This document shows positions 8,118-14,116 of a DNA stretch of 22,460 nt, piece after piece. The notes under the pieces are model-generated. The model saw only the letters and a list, made by a program, of their open reading frames with translations. It was not told the DNA's origin and ran no database searches. The stretch's first letter is position 1; every line of letters begins with the position of its first letter. Both the position numbers and the translations under genes were made by a program. This DNA is from an uncultured Clostridia bacterium (GTDB taxonomy: Bacteria > Bacillota > Clostridia > Oscillospirales > Ruminococcaceae), in assembly GCA_947629275.1 (NCBI GenBank), contig CANRDG010000015.1, positions 1 to 22,460 on the forward strand. Reading direction: 5' to 3'.

Positions 8118-9071
8118 CTAATCGACGTATTTACTGAGCGCCCACGTGATGAGTTTGTTTACCAAAAGCATCGCGATGAACAGAACAAGACATATCGCCG
8201 AGGCATAGCCCATTTCATATCTTATCCAACCGTAGTCGGTAGCGTGGTTCATAATGGTATGAGCCACGTTATCGGTATGCGGTACGCCGACAAGGTTTTG
8301 CGAAACAGCGCCTGCGGTGAACGATGCGGATATCTGCAATACCGCCGCGAACAAAAGCTGCGGACCCATTGACGGGATAGTTATGAGGAAAAGCTCCTGC
8401 CATCTGTTTTTTATACCCTCGATAGCGCCTGCCTCGTACATAGACTTGTCGATGTTCTGGAAACCTGCACGAAGTGACAAAAAGCCTGCGCCCATTGATA
8501 TCCACAGCTGAACTACAATACAAACGCCCAGTATGAAGCGGGTATCTGTAAGCCACTGGTTAGGCGAGTTAAGCACACCGAGGTTGATGAGGAATGCGTT
8601 TATGTAGCCCTTTGAGTCGCCCGAGAGGAGCAGCTGCCATATAACATACGCAGATGTAGTCATTGACGGGGCATAGAACACAAACGTAAAGAATGTTTTC
8701 AGTACGGGGTGCATCTCGTTTATCAGCCACGCAAGTATGAAGCTGAGTATATAAGAGAACGGACCCGTGAACACTGCGAAAATAAGTGTTACCTGTATAG
8801 ACTGCATGAACACGTCGTCGCTCAGAAACAGTCTGTAGAAGTTGCTCAGTCCCGTCCATTCGGGGAACTGCGCCATGTTAAAGTTTGTAAACGCCAGAGG
8901 CAAAGTAATTATTACTGGTATTACGGTAAATATCGTAAACAAGAGCATGAAAGGGAACATCATTATATAGCACGCTTTGTTTACACCTATCATATGCATA
9001 GTATACTTGAATTTACTTTGCTTGTTCAGCGGTGTATCGGCAACAGCTGCTGCCGTTTCGTTTTTAGCCAA
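8118..9071 (-). CDS. MalF-type sugar ABC transporter permease (first pair)
   Basis: A CUT1 permease of about 317 residues with six predicted spans; the first is at about 34-60. The EAA loop is at about 209-236 (SMYEAGAIEGIKNRW...LITIPSMGP), slightly degenerate in that EAG replaces EAA. I place the start at the TTG at 9071, because AAGGAGG lies 8 nt upstream of it. The same frame extends to another TTG at 9092, but that would put the ribosome binding site inside the coding region. With the 9071 start there is a 17-bp gap to the stop of the solute-binding protein gene. Together with the following MalG-type gene it forms the first transmembrane pair of the operon. Confidence 0.92.
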   Translation of the reverse strand: MAKNETAAAVADTPLNKQSKFKYTMHMIGVNKACYIMMFPFMLLFTIFTVIPVIITLPLAFTNFNMAQFPEWTGLSNFYRLFLSDDVFMQSIQVTLIFAVFTGPFSYILSFILAWLINEMHPVLKTFFTFVFYAPSMTTSAYVIWQLLLSGDSKGYINAFLINLGVLNSPNQWLTDTRFILGVCIVVQLWISMGAGFLSLRAGFQNIDKSMYEAGAIEGIKNRWQELFLITIPSMGPQLLFAAVLQISASFTAGAVSQNLVGVPHTDNVAHTIMNHATDYGWIRYEMGYASAICLVLFIAMLLVNKLITWALSKYVD

Positions 9072-9088
9072 AACAGTTCCCTCCTTTC

Positions 9089-12010
9089 TCAAGTCGCAAG
9101 ACCAAGGTCTTCGCGCTTACGCTCTATCTCCGCATTGATATCCCTGTTGTACCACATCAGGGTATCTCTTGCGTTGTCGGCATCGTTAACTACCGAACGG
9201 AAAGCGTTTACTATGTTTCTCGTTACGCTGTATGTTGCAGGGATTATAGGTATCTCGACCTGCTGCTCGAGCTGTGCCAGAAGCACCTGAAGCTCTTTCT
9301 GCGTCCATGAGAGCTGTTTGAGAGCCTCAACGTTCGCGGTATCGAAACGACCGAGAGTTCCGAGTACCGCCTCAATGTCGTTAGCATACTCTACCTGAGC
9401 ATCGGTAGAAGTGAACCACTTGATGAAATCCCATGCTGCATCGTAATCTTTACAAGCCGAGAAGATTATCGCGCCCGAGCCGGAAGAGTTAGCGGCGTGG
9501 TTTATAGTGCCGTCTTCCTGCTTTGTGCCCGGTACCATTGTGAAGCCCCATGCGCCCTTTATTTCGGGAGCTGTGGCAGCGAGCGTATTATAGAATGTAT
9601 ACGCCTGCAAGAGCACCGGCATCTCGCCTGTTCTGAATCTTGTCAGACCGTCGTAGGTCTGCTCGAAGCTGTATTTTGTATAGAACTCAGTCCACATATC
9701 GAAAGCTTCTATACACTTCTGGTCATCGAACGTTGTAGAGGTCTGCGCTTCGTTATAGAAGTTGAGACCCTGCTGCAAAACGAGCATTGCGAACGTATTG
9801 CCTGCTTCCGTTGTGGTAGGAACGGTGGTAGTACCGTTCTGAGTTACGTTTGCGGGAAGTATAAGACCAACGCCGAGGTTGTTTCTTTGCAGTGTCGGCA
9901 GTATGTTGATAAGGTCTTCCCATGTCTGAATGTCAGCAGCGCCGTCAATACCGTATTCATAAAGGATATCATCGCGGTAGAACATCATCGGGAATGTCTG
10001 CTGTATAGGCAGTGCATAAACGCCGCCGTTGTATGTATACAAAGTCATGGCATCTTTTGAATACTGCTTTATCTGCTCGTCATAGCCTTCAAATCCCGAA
10101 ATGTCTATAACTAAGTCACGGGCTGCAAGCTGTATCGGGTAGTCGCCGCCCATAAACAGACCTATGTCAGGACCTTTTCCTGCAAGGGTGGATTCAAGTA
10201 TACCGCCCTGAACAAGTTTAAGAGTTATCTTGGTCTTAGCTGTGGGGTTGTAGTCGTTCTCTATCATGGCTCTGACTACCTGCGCCTGGTCACGTCCGAG
10301 GGTTATCCAGCAGGACAGTGTATCGGCTTCACCCTCATGCTCGGAAAGCGAGTTGTAGTCTTCAAAGAAAGAACCTATAAACGCAAGGAAGTTGAACTTC
10401 AAACTTGCAAAGAACGATTTCTTAACGCTTGTAAAGCTTGCATCGGGGGCAGCTACCTGCACCATATCAAGCTCCAGCGGCTGCTCTCTGTAGGTGAGCA
10501 TCCACGAAGAAAGCGCGGTAACGTTATCTTTTATCTGCTGCATAAGAGATGCTATCTTATAAGGTCTGTCTATGCACTTATCAAGTATGATAGCCATATC
10601 GTTGAGCGTTACAGCCTCGGTGCCGCCCGTACCCATAAGTTTGTCTACCTGCTTTTGCAGGTCTTTCAGCTGATCGCTGTATGTAGTAAAATCGGGTATA
10701 GAATTTGGCAGAACTACATCTATATTATAGTCGGTGTAGTCGTCCGGCTTAGGCCCTGTTATCTGAAGTATCTCTCTGTAATAGGTGTTTATAGATGAAA
10801 CTATGGTATCCAGCTGATCCATTATCCTGCCTATCTCGCCCGGTACTGCTTCAAGTGTAAGCGTATGAGCGCCTGCTTCGAGATAGTAATAAACAGTATC
10901 ACCGTTTGCGGTCTGCGGCACGGTAAGTGTCCAGTCGCTGGAGTAGTGGAATTTCAGCTGCTCTGACTCGGTATTCGGGCAAACGCCGTCGATATAGAGC
11001 TTTCTGTTAGAATAGAAACCACGCATGGTGTTCTGTCTTGCTCTTATGCCGATCTTATAATAACCTGCCTTGTCAACGTTGAAGTTCCATGTAACAGCCT
11101 GACCCGATTTTGCCCAGCTGTCCTTGCCTATGGTGTTATACTTTGTCTTGGTCGGGTCTGACGGTGAGGTCAGGTAAGAAGATCTGTCGGAAGTCGGGAA
11201 CAGAGTTCTATCGCTCTTAGTGTCGGCTCTTTCGCCCTCAAGAGTGATAACACCCGCACCGTTTGCAGCCGCGAGATCGCTGTCCGACGGAGCAACGTAA
11301 GCTTCCGGCGTGGGCTCTTGACAAAGTTTGAAATACTCTATAGCAAATTTAGCCTTGCTCGATGTAAGGGTAACGGTATGCTTGCCCTTTGTGAAGTAAA
11401 AGTCCAGCGCACCGTTGTACAGACCGTCAACGTCCAGAAGATATCTCTCCTGCCACTGAACGCTCTCGACCTGACCCGGTCTTATATCGTTATCGTTAAA
11501 ATCCTGCGTAATGGGGTTTTCGTTCACCCACACTTTGCTCAGTGTAAGTCTTGAACAGGTATCATACGGCAGTTTGCCGTCAACGGACATCTGAAATTCT
11601 ATCTCGTTCTGAGTACCTGCCAGCGCTTCGTAAGAAAACAGTATGTTATACATACCCTCCGCAGGAACGTCCACCTCAAAACTAATTTCGCCGCTCTGGC
11701 TCTCCCAGTTAAGAATGTCCTGCTTTCCGTCCACCTGAATGACCTGAGCTTCTGTAGCGTCGCTCTTTTCGGTGAAGTCCTTTCCGTACACGGTAACTTC
11801 ATCGGCAGGTCTCTGGGCATCGGCGTACTTTTCAAGATATTCGCCGTATGTCATGGCGTCTATCCTCGTTACCGTCGATATCGGGGCGTCCGACAATTCG
11901 CCGCCGGAGCCTTCATCGGTATCCGCTGCATAAGCCGAGACCGCTGACGTGAGCGCGATAACAAGTGCGGCAGTCATAGAAGTAATGCGCTTGAATCTAC
12001 TCTTTTTCAC
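9089..12010 (-). CDS. Very large family-1 solute-binding protein with N-terminal beta-sandwich (CBM-like) domains
   Basis: 973 residues, against about 400-550 for ordinary sugar-binding proteins of this class. A type I signal peptide (MKKSRFKRITSMTAAL...) ends near AYA-AD; there is no Cys before about residue 152, hence no lipobox, and no C-terminal anchor. Residues about 70-230 and 252-395 look like two beta-sandwich carbohydrate-binding-like domains (FEVDVPAEGMYNILFSYEAL; WNFNVDKAGYYKIGIRARQN; AGAHTLTLEAVPG). Residues about 395-550 are largely helical. Residues about 565-973 are a type-1 solute-binding domain (GKGPDIGLFMGGD, GVYALPIQQTFPMMFYRDDIL, AAWDFIKWFTS). The start is GTG 12010 with AAAGGTGG upstream; an overlapping ATG at 12012 is out of frame and stops at once. 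It should feed the adjacent permeases. The CBM-like call is from pattern only. Confidence 0.9.
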   Translation of the reverse strand: MKKSRFKRITSMTAALVIALTSAVSAYAADTDEGSGGELSDAPISTVTRIDAMTYGEYLEKYADAQRPADEVTVYGKDFTEKSDATEAQVIQVDGKQDILNWESQSGEISFEVDVPAEGMYNILFSYEALAGTQNEIEFQMSVDGKLPYDTCSRLTLSKVWVNENPITQDFNDNDIRPGQVESVQWQERYLLDVDGLYNGALDFYFTKGKHTVTLTSSKAKFAIEYFKLCQEPTPEAYVAPSDSDLAAANGAGVITLEGERADTKSDRTLFPTSDRSSYLTSPSDPTKTKYNTIGKDSWAKSGQAVTWNFNVDKAGYYKIGIRARQNTMRGFYSNRKLYIDGVCPNTESEQLKFHYSSDWTLTVPQTANGDTVYYYLEAGAHTLTLEAVPGEIGRIMDQLDTIVSSINTYYREILQITGPKPDDYTDYNIDVVLPNSIPDFTTYSDQLKDLQKQVDKLMGTGGTEAVTLNDMAIILDKCIDRPYKIASLMQQIKDNVTALSSWMLTYREQPLELDMVQVAAPDASFTSVKKSFFASLKFNFLAFIGSFFEDYNSLSEHEGEADTLSCWITLGRDQAQVVRAMIENDYNPTAKTKITLKLVQGGILESTLAGKGPDIGLFMGGDYPIQLAARDLVIDISGFEGYDEQIKQYSKDAMTLYTYNGGVYALPIQQTFPMMFYRDDILYEYGIDGAADIQTWEDLINILPTLQRNNLGVGLILPANVTQNGTTTVPTTTEAGNTFAMLVLQQGLNFYNEAQTSTTFDDQKCIEAFDMWTEFYTKYSFEQTYDGLTRFRTGEMPVLLQAYTFYNTLAATAPEIKGAWGFTMVPGTKQEDGTINHAANSSGSGAIIFSACKDYDAAWDFIKWFTSTDAQVEYANDIEAVLGTLGRFDTANVEALKQLSWTQKELQVLLAQLEQQVEIPIIPATYSVTRNIVNAFRSVVNDADNARDTLMWYNRDINAEIERKREDLGLAT

Positions 12011-12046
12011 ATATATCCACCTTTCTGTATTGTATTTATAGGCAAC

Positions 12047-12066
12047 GTTTCGCTATTTAGCGAAAC
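12047..12066 (-). promoter_or_regulatory. Intercistronic hairpin between ATPase and SBP genes
   Basis: The 70-bp gap holds a perfect 9-bp inverted repeat (12047-12055 / 12058-12066) with almost no loop. On the minus strand it is followed by GTTGCC rather than a T run, so it is not an intrinsic terminator. It sits between the two low-abundance-type genes (ATPases) and the binding-protein gene, where RNA processing or stability hairpins often raise binding-protein levels. A protein-binding dyad is the alternative. Confidence 0.5.
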
Positions 12067-12080
12067 CCACAATAAAATTT

Positions 12081-13019
12081 TTATCCGGACCTGAACACCA
12101 CTATCCTGTCCTTGTCCTCACTTAGCTCTACCTTTACCTTTGAGCCGCCTTTTATTCCCAGCGTATCAAGGTATTCGCGCGGCAGCTGCACCCTGCCCGA
12201 ACGGTCGAGAACTGCAAGCTCTTCCGAAACGGCTTCTTCATTCTCGCCGTCTTCAACCTGCTCGCCGTGTTCAAAACCGTCAAGACTGCTAAGTTCCTCG
12301 CTGTAGCTGCGTTTTCGTATGATTTCGGAACTCGTTCTTCCATCGCGTATCGCAACAACGCGGTCGATATGCTTTGCCAGTTTCACGTCATGCGTTACAA
12401 TGACTATCGTCACGTTTTCCGACCTGTTCAGTTCTTTGAAAATATTAAGTATCGCGTTTGAAGTTTTCGTGTCAACGCTGCCCGTCGGCTCGTCCGCCAG
12501 AAGTATCTTCGGCTTGTTTGCCAGCGCAATTGCTATCGCTACCCTTTGCTGTTCGCCGCCCGACATCTGATCGAGCCTGCTGTTCATTCTGTGTTCCAGC
12601 CCGACTTTCTTCAAAAGTTCCTGCGCGCGTTTTTTGCGTTCGCTCTGCTTTTTCAGCAGCATAGGCATTTCAACGTTCTGCTCCGCGGTAAGGTACGGTA
12701 TCAGGTTTCGCGCGTTGTTTTGCCACACAAAACCCACAACGTTCCTTTTATAATCTATGTAGTCCTTTTCGGTAAACTTCAAGAGATTGCGCCCGTCTAT
12801 ATAAAGGCTGCCTGCCGAAGGCTTATCAAGCCCGCCGAGCATATTCAGAAGCGTTGATTTACCGCTGCCCGAATTGCCTACTATCGCCATAAGCTCGCCG
12901 CGCCGCACTTCCAGGTCAAGCCCTTGCAGCGCAACTACTTCTATTTCGTCGGTCTTGTATATCTTCACAAGGTTATCGCAGGAGATTATAACGTCGTTGT
13001 CAATTTTCTGCTCATTCAT
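12081..13019 (-). CDS. LolD/MacB-type ABC ATPase with C-terminal AbrB-like domain
   Basis: 312 residues. The ATPase core is complete: Walker A GNSGSGKST (48-56), Q-loop WQ (99-100), signature MSGGEQQRVA (152-161), Walker B ILLADEPTGSVD (172-183) and switch His210. LADEPTGSVD and the overall spacing fit the LolD/MacB/FtsE-like group, not the MalK group. After an acidic linker (about 240-265), residues 269-312 (VLDRSGRVQLPREYL...KGGSKVKVEL) match the swapped-hairpin AbrB/SpoVT/MazE DNA-binding fold. A MalK-type TOBE domain is absent. I set the start at ATG 13019, 7 bp after the stop of the first ATPase; the frame is open to 13073, but that overlaps the neighbour by 47 bp and has no better site. 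The 5' ribosome binding site is weak. Transporter partner unknown. Confidence 0.88.
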   Translation of the reverse strand: MNEQKIDNDVIISCDNLVKIYKTDEIEVVALQGLDLEVRRGELMAIVGNSGSGKSTLLNMLGGLDKPSAGSLYIDGRNLLKFTEKDYIDYKRNVVGFVWQNNARNLIPYLTAEQNVEMPMLLKKQSERKKRAQELLKKVGLEHRMNSRLDQMSGGEQQRVAIAIALANKPKILLADEPTGSVDTKTSNAILNIFKELNRSENVTIVIVTHDVKLAKHIDRVVAIRDGRTSSEIIRKRSYSEELSSLDGFEHGEQVEDGENEEAVSEELAVLDRSGRVQLPREYLDTLGIKGGSKVKVELSEDKDRIVVFRSG

Positions 13020-13026
13020 ATCAACA

Positions 13027-13728
13027 TCACTCAACGATCTCACCGTCCTCAAGCGTATACACCTTGTCGGCAATGTCTATCATGCTCGGGTCATGCGTTG
13101 TCATGATTATGGTCATCTGCTGCTCGGATACAAGCTGCTTGAACAGTTTCACCACGTTAAGACCCGTTGCGGTATCCAGCTCTGCGGTGGGTTCATCTGC
13201 AAAGACTATCTGCGGTTTGTGCGCTATTGCCCTTGCTATTGCCACCCTTTGCTGTTCGCCGCCCGACATCTCGCTCGGTCTGTGGTACATTCGTTTTGCA
13301 AGCCCCACCTGCTCCAGAGCCTCTTTTGCACGTTTTGCCCTGTCGTCAGCCGAGAACTTTGCCAGCCGCAGCCCGAACTCAACATTCTCATACGCTGTCA
13401 TGCTTGATATAAGCGCCACCGACTGGAACACGAACGCCATTTTCAGCCGCCGTATGTCATCGCACTTATTCTCAGAAAGCTTGGTTATATCCTCGCCCAA
13501 AAACAGCACATCGCCGTCTGTCGGTTTATCTAAAGCCCCGAGGATATTTATCAGCGTGGTCTTTCCGCTTCCGCTTCTGCCTCTTAGAATAGTAAGAGTG
13601 CCTTTTTCAACTTCAACGTTCACACCGCCCAAAGCCCTTACGACTTCGCCGCCGCCTATCTTAAATTCCCTTACGATATTATGCGCCGAAAGTATAGGTT
13701 TTTGGGCATTTTCAGCGACATTTTCCAT
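13027..13728 (-). CDS. LolD/MacB-type ABC transporter ATPase, first gene of operon
   Basis: 233 residues, the usual length of a stand-alone LolD/MacB/FtsE-group ATPase. Motifs are intact: Walker A GRSGSGKTT (50-58), Q-loop FQS (101-103), signature MSGGEQQRVA (154-163), Walker B QIVFADEPTAELD (173-185) and switch His212. The family normally drives FtsX-like membrane proteins (lipoprotein release, antibiotic or peptide export), but no such permease is encoded nearby; the operon's membrane subunits are all MalFG-type. Paired with the next ATPase gene it could form a heterodimer. It starts at ATG 13728 with a weak ribosome binding site (GTGGTG) in a structured leader of about 125 nt. Confidence 0.92.
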   Translation of the reverse strand: MENVAENAQKPILSAHNIVREFKIGGGEVVRALGGVNVEVEKGTLTILRGRSGSGKTTLINILGALDKPTDGDVLFLGEDITKLSENKCDDIRRLKMAFVFQSVALISSMTAYENVEFGLRLAKFSADDRAKRAKEALEQVGLAKRMYHRPSEMSGGEQQRVAIARAIAHKPQIVFADEPTAELDTATGLNVVKLFKQLVSEQQMTIIMTTHDPSMIDIADKVYTLEDGEIVE

Positions 13729-13748
13729 GCTGACACCACGCTTTCGCA

Positions 13749-13770
13749 GACCCCTGCCAAAAGCGGGGTC
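13749..13770 (-). promoter_or_regulatory. Leader hairpin next to operon start codon
   Basis: GACCCC (13749-13754) pairs with GGGGTC (13765-13770), with an extra GC pair possible inside. It ends about 20 nt before the first ATPase start codon and is not followed by a T run, so it is not a terminator. It may affect translation initiation, since the ribosome binding site after it is weak. Confidence 0.45.
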
Positions 13771-13796
13771 GAATTTTGATATACGTTTTTTTGTAC

Positions 13797-13819
13797 ACTA
13801 AAGAAGCCTTCGCTTTAGT
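13797..13819 (-). promoter_or_regulatory. Second leader hairpin of the operon
   Basis: ACTAAAG (13797-13803) pairs with CTTTAGT (13813-13819) around a 9-nt middle that can itself add pairs. It lies in the predicted 5' untranslated leader, about 35-55 nt after the transcription start. Confidence 0.4.
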
Positions 13820-13843
13820 TTGTGCGATATGTTCAAAAAAAGC

Positions 13844-13853
13844 GATAGCTATC
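13844..13853. promoter_or_regulatory. 10-bp palindrome at the operon transcription start
   Basis: GATAGCTATC is a perfect palindrome at about +1 to +10 relative to the predicted start of the operon transcript, where a repressor would block the polymerase. The flanked plus-strand string AGCGATAGCTA resembles AGCGATAAGCTA in the MsmX-type promoter (minus strand), which hints at a shared operator; this is a short match. Confidence 0.35.
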
Positions 13854-13860
13854 CAATATT

Positions 13861-13890
13861 ATTATACCAAATTACCTAATCCGTTGTCAA
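13861..13890 (-). promoter_or_regulatory. Consensus sigma-A promoter of the ten-gene operon
   Basis: On the minus strand TTGACA (13885-13890), an 18-bp spacer and TATAAT (13861-13866) match the housekeeping consensus in all twelve positions. Transcription should start near 13853, leaving a leader of about 125 nt before the first ATPase gene. A promoter this strong driving a 13.5-kb operon suggests that control lies in an operator or the leader. Confidence 0.8.
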
Positions 13891-13972
13891 GTCGCTAAAA
13901 CGATTACTTAAAAATTTTTTCTTTGAACCAAATTCCTGCTTTTGTGCAAGGTGCAAGAACTTTTCAATATAA

Positions 13973-13992
13973 TTTTGTAGAACATTACAAAA
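13973..13992. repeat. Inverted repeat upstream of operon promoter
   Basis: TTTTGTA (13973-13979) and TACAAAA (13986-13992) form a perfect 7-bp inverted repeat with a 6-bp centre, about 85 bp upstream of the -35 box of the operon. The centre includes TAGAACATT, a 9-mer also found upstream of the MsmX-type promoter (18356-18364). It could be a distal operator or chance in AT-rich DNA. Confidence 0.35.
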
Positions 13993-14072
13993 GTATTAGA
14001 TCTTATGCAAAATGATTTTATCAATTCTTATAACTGTTAGATTTCTGCACATTTATTCCTTTTTCAAGGCAC

Positions 14073-14105
14073 AAAAAATCTCTCCTCGAAAGCACGGGGA
14101 GAGAT
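14073..14105 (-). terminator. Terminator of amidophosphoribosyltransferase-like gene
   Basis: A stem of 8 perfect pairs, extendable to 10 (14078-14087 with 14096-14105, core ATCTCTCC/GGAGAGAT), is followed on the minus strand by TTTTT (14077-14073). It begins 11 nt past the TAA at 14117 and separates this gene from the ten-gene operon. Confidence 0.85.
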
Positions 14106-14116
14106 GCGCTGTTTAT

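Larger units (their letters stand above)
13729..14116. other. Gene-free regulatory region of 388 bp
   Basis: No coding frame with a ribosome binding site is visible on either strand. From right to left the region holds the terminator of the amidophosphoribosyltransferase-like gene (14073-14105), an inverted repeat TTTTGTA/TACAAAA at 13973-13979/13986-13992, a tandem 7-bp repeat GTGCAAG at 13944-13957, the operon promoter (13861-13890), a dyad at the predicted start site (13844-13853) and two leader hairpins (13797-13819 and 13749-13770). Confidence 0.8.

Noticed and set aside
13020..13073. 18-residue N-terminal extension of the AbrB-fused ATPase
   Set aside because: It reads back into the preceding ATPase gene, and its sequence is not typical of ABC ATPases; ATG 13019 gives the normal start.
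13064..13801. 245-residue plus-strand open frame
   Set aside because: It is the exact antisense of the first LolD-type ATPase; its Ser/Pro/Leu-rich composition is that of a complement frame.
13891..13908. cre-like sequence around CTAAAACGATTACT upstream of the operon -35 box
   Set aside because: It has three or more mismatches to the consensus at fixed positions, unlike the good match at 17022-17035.
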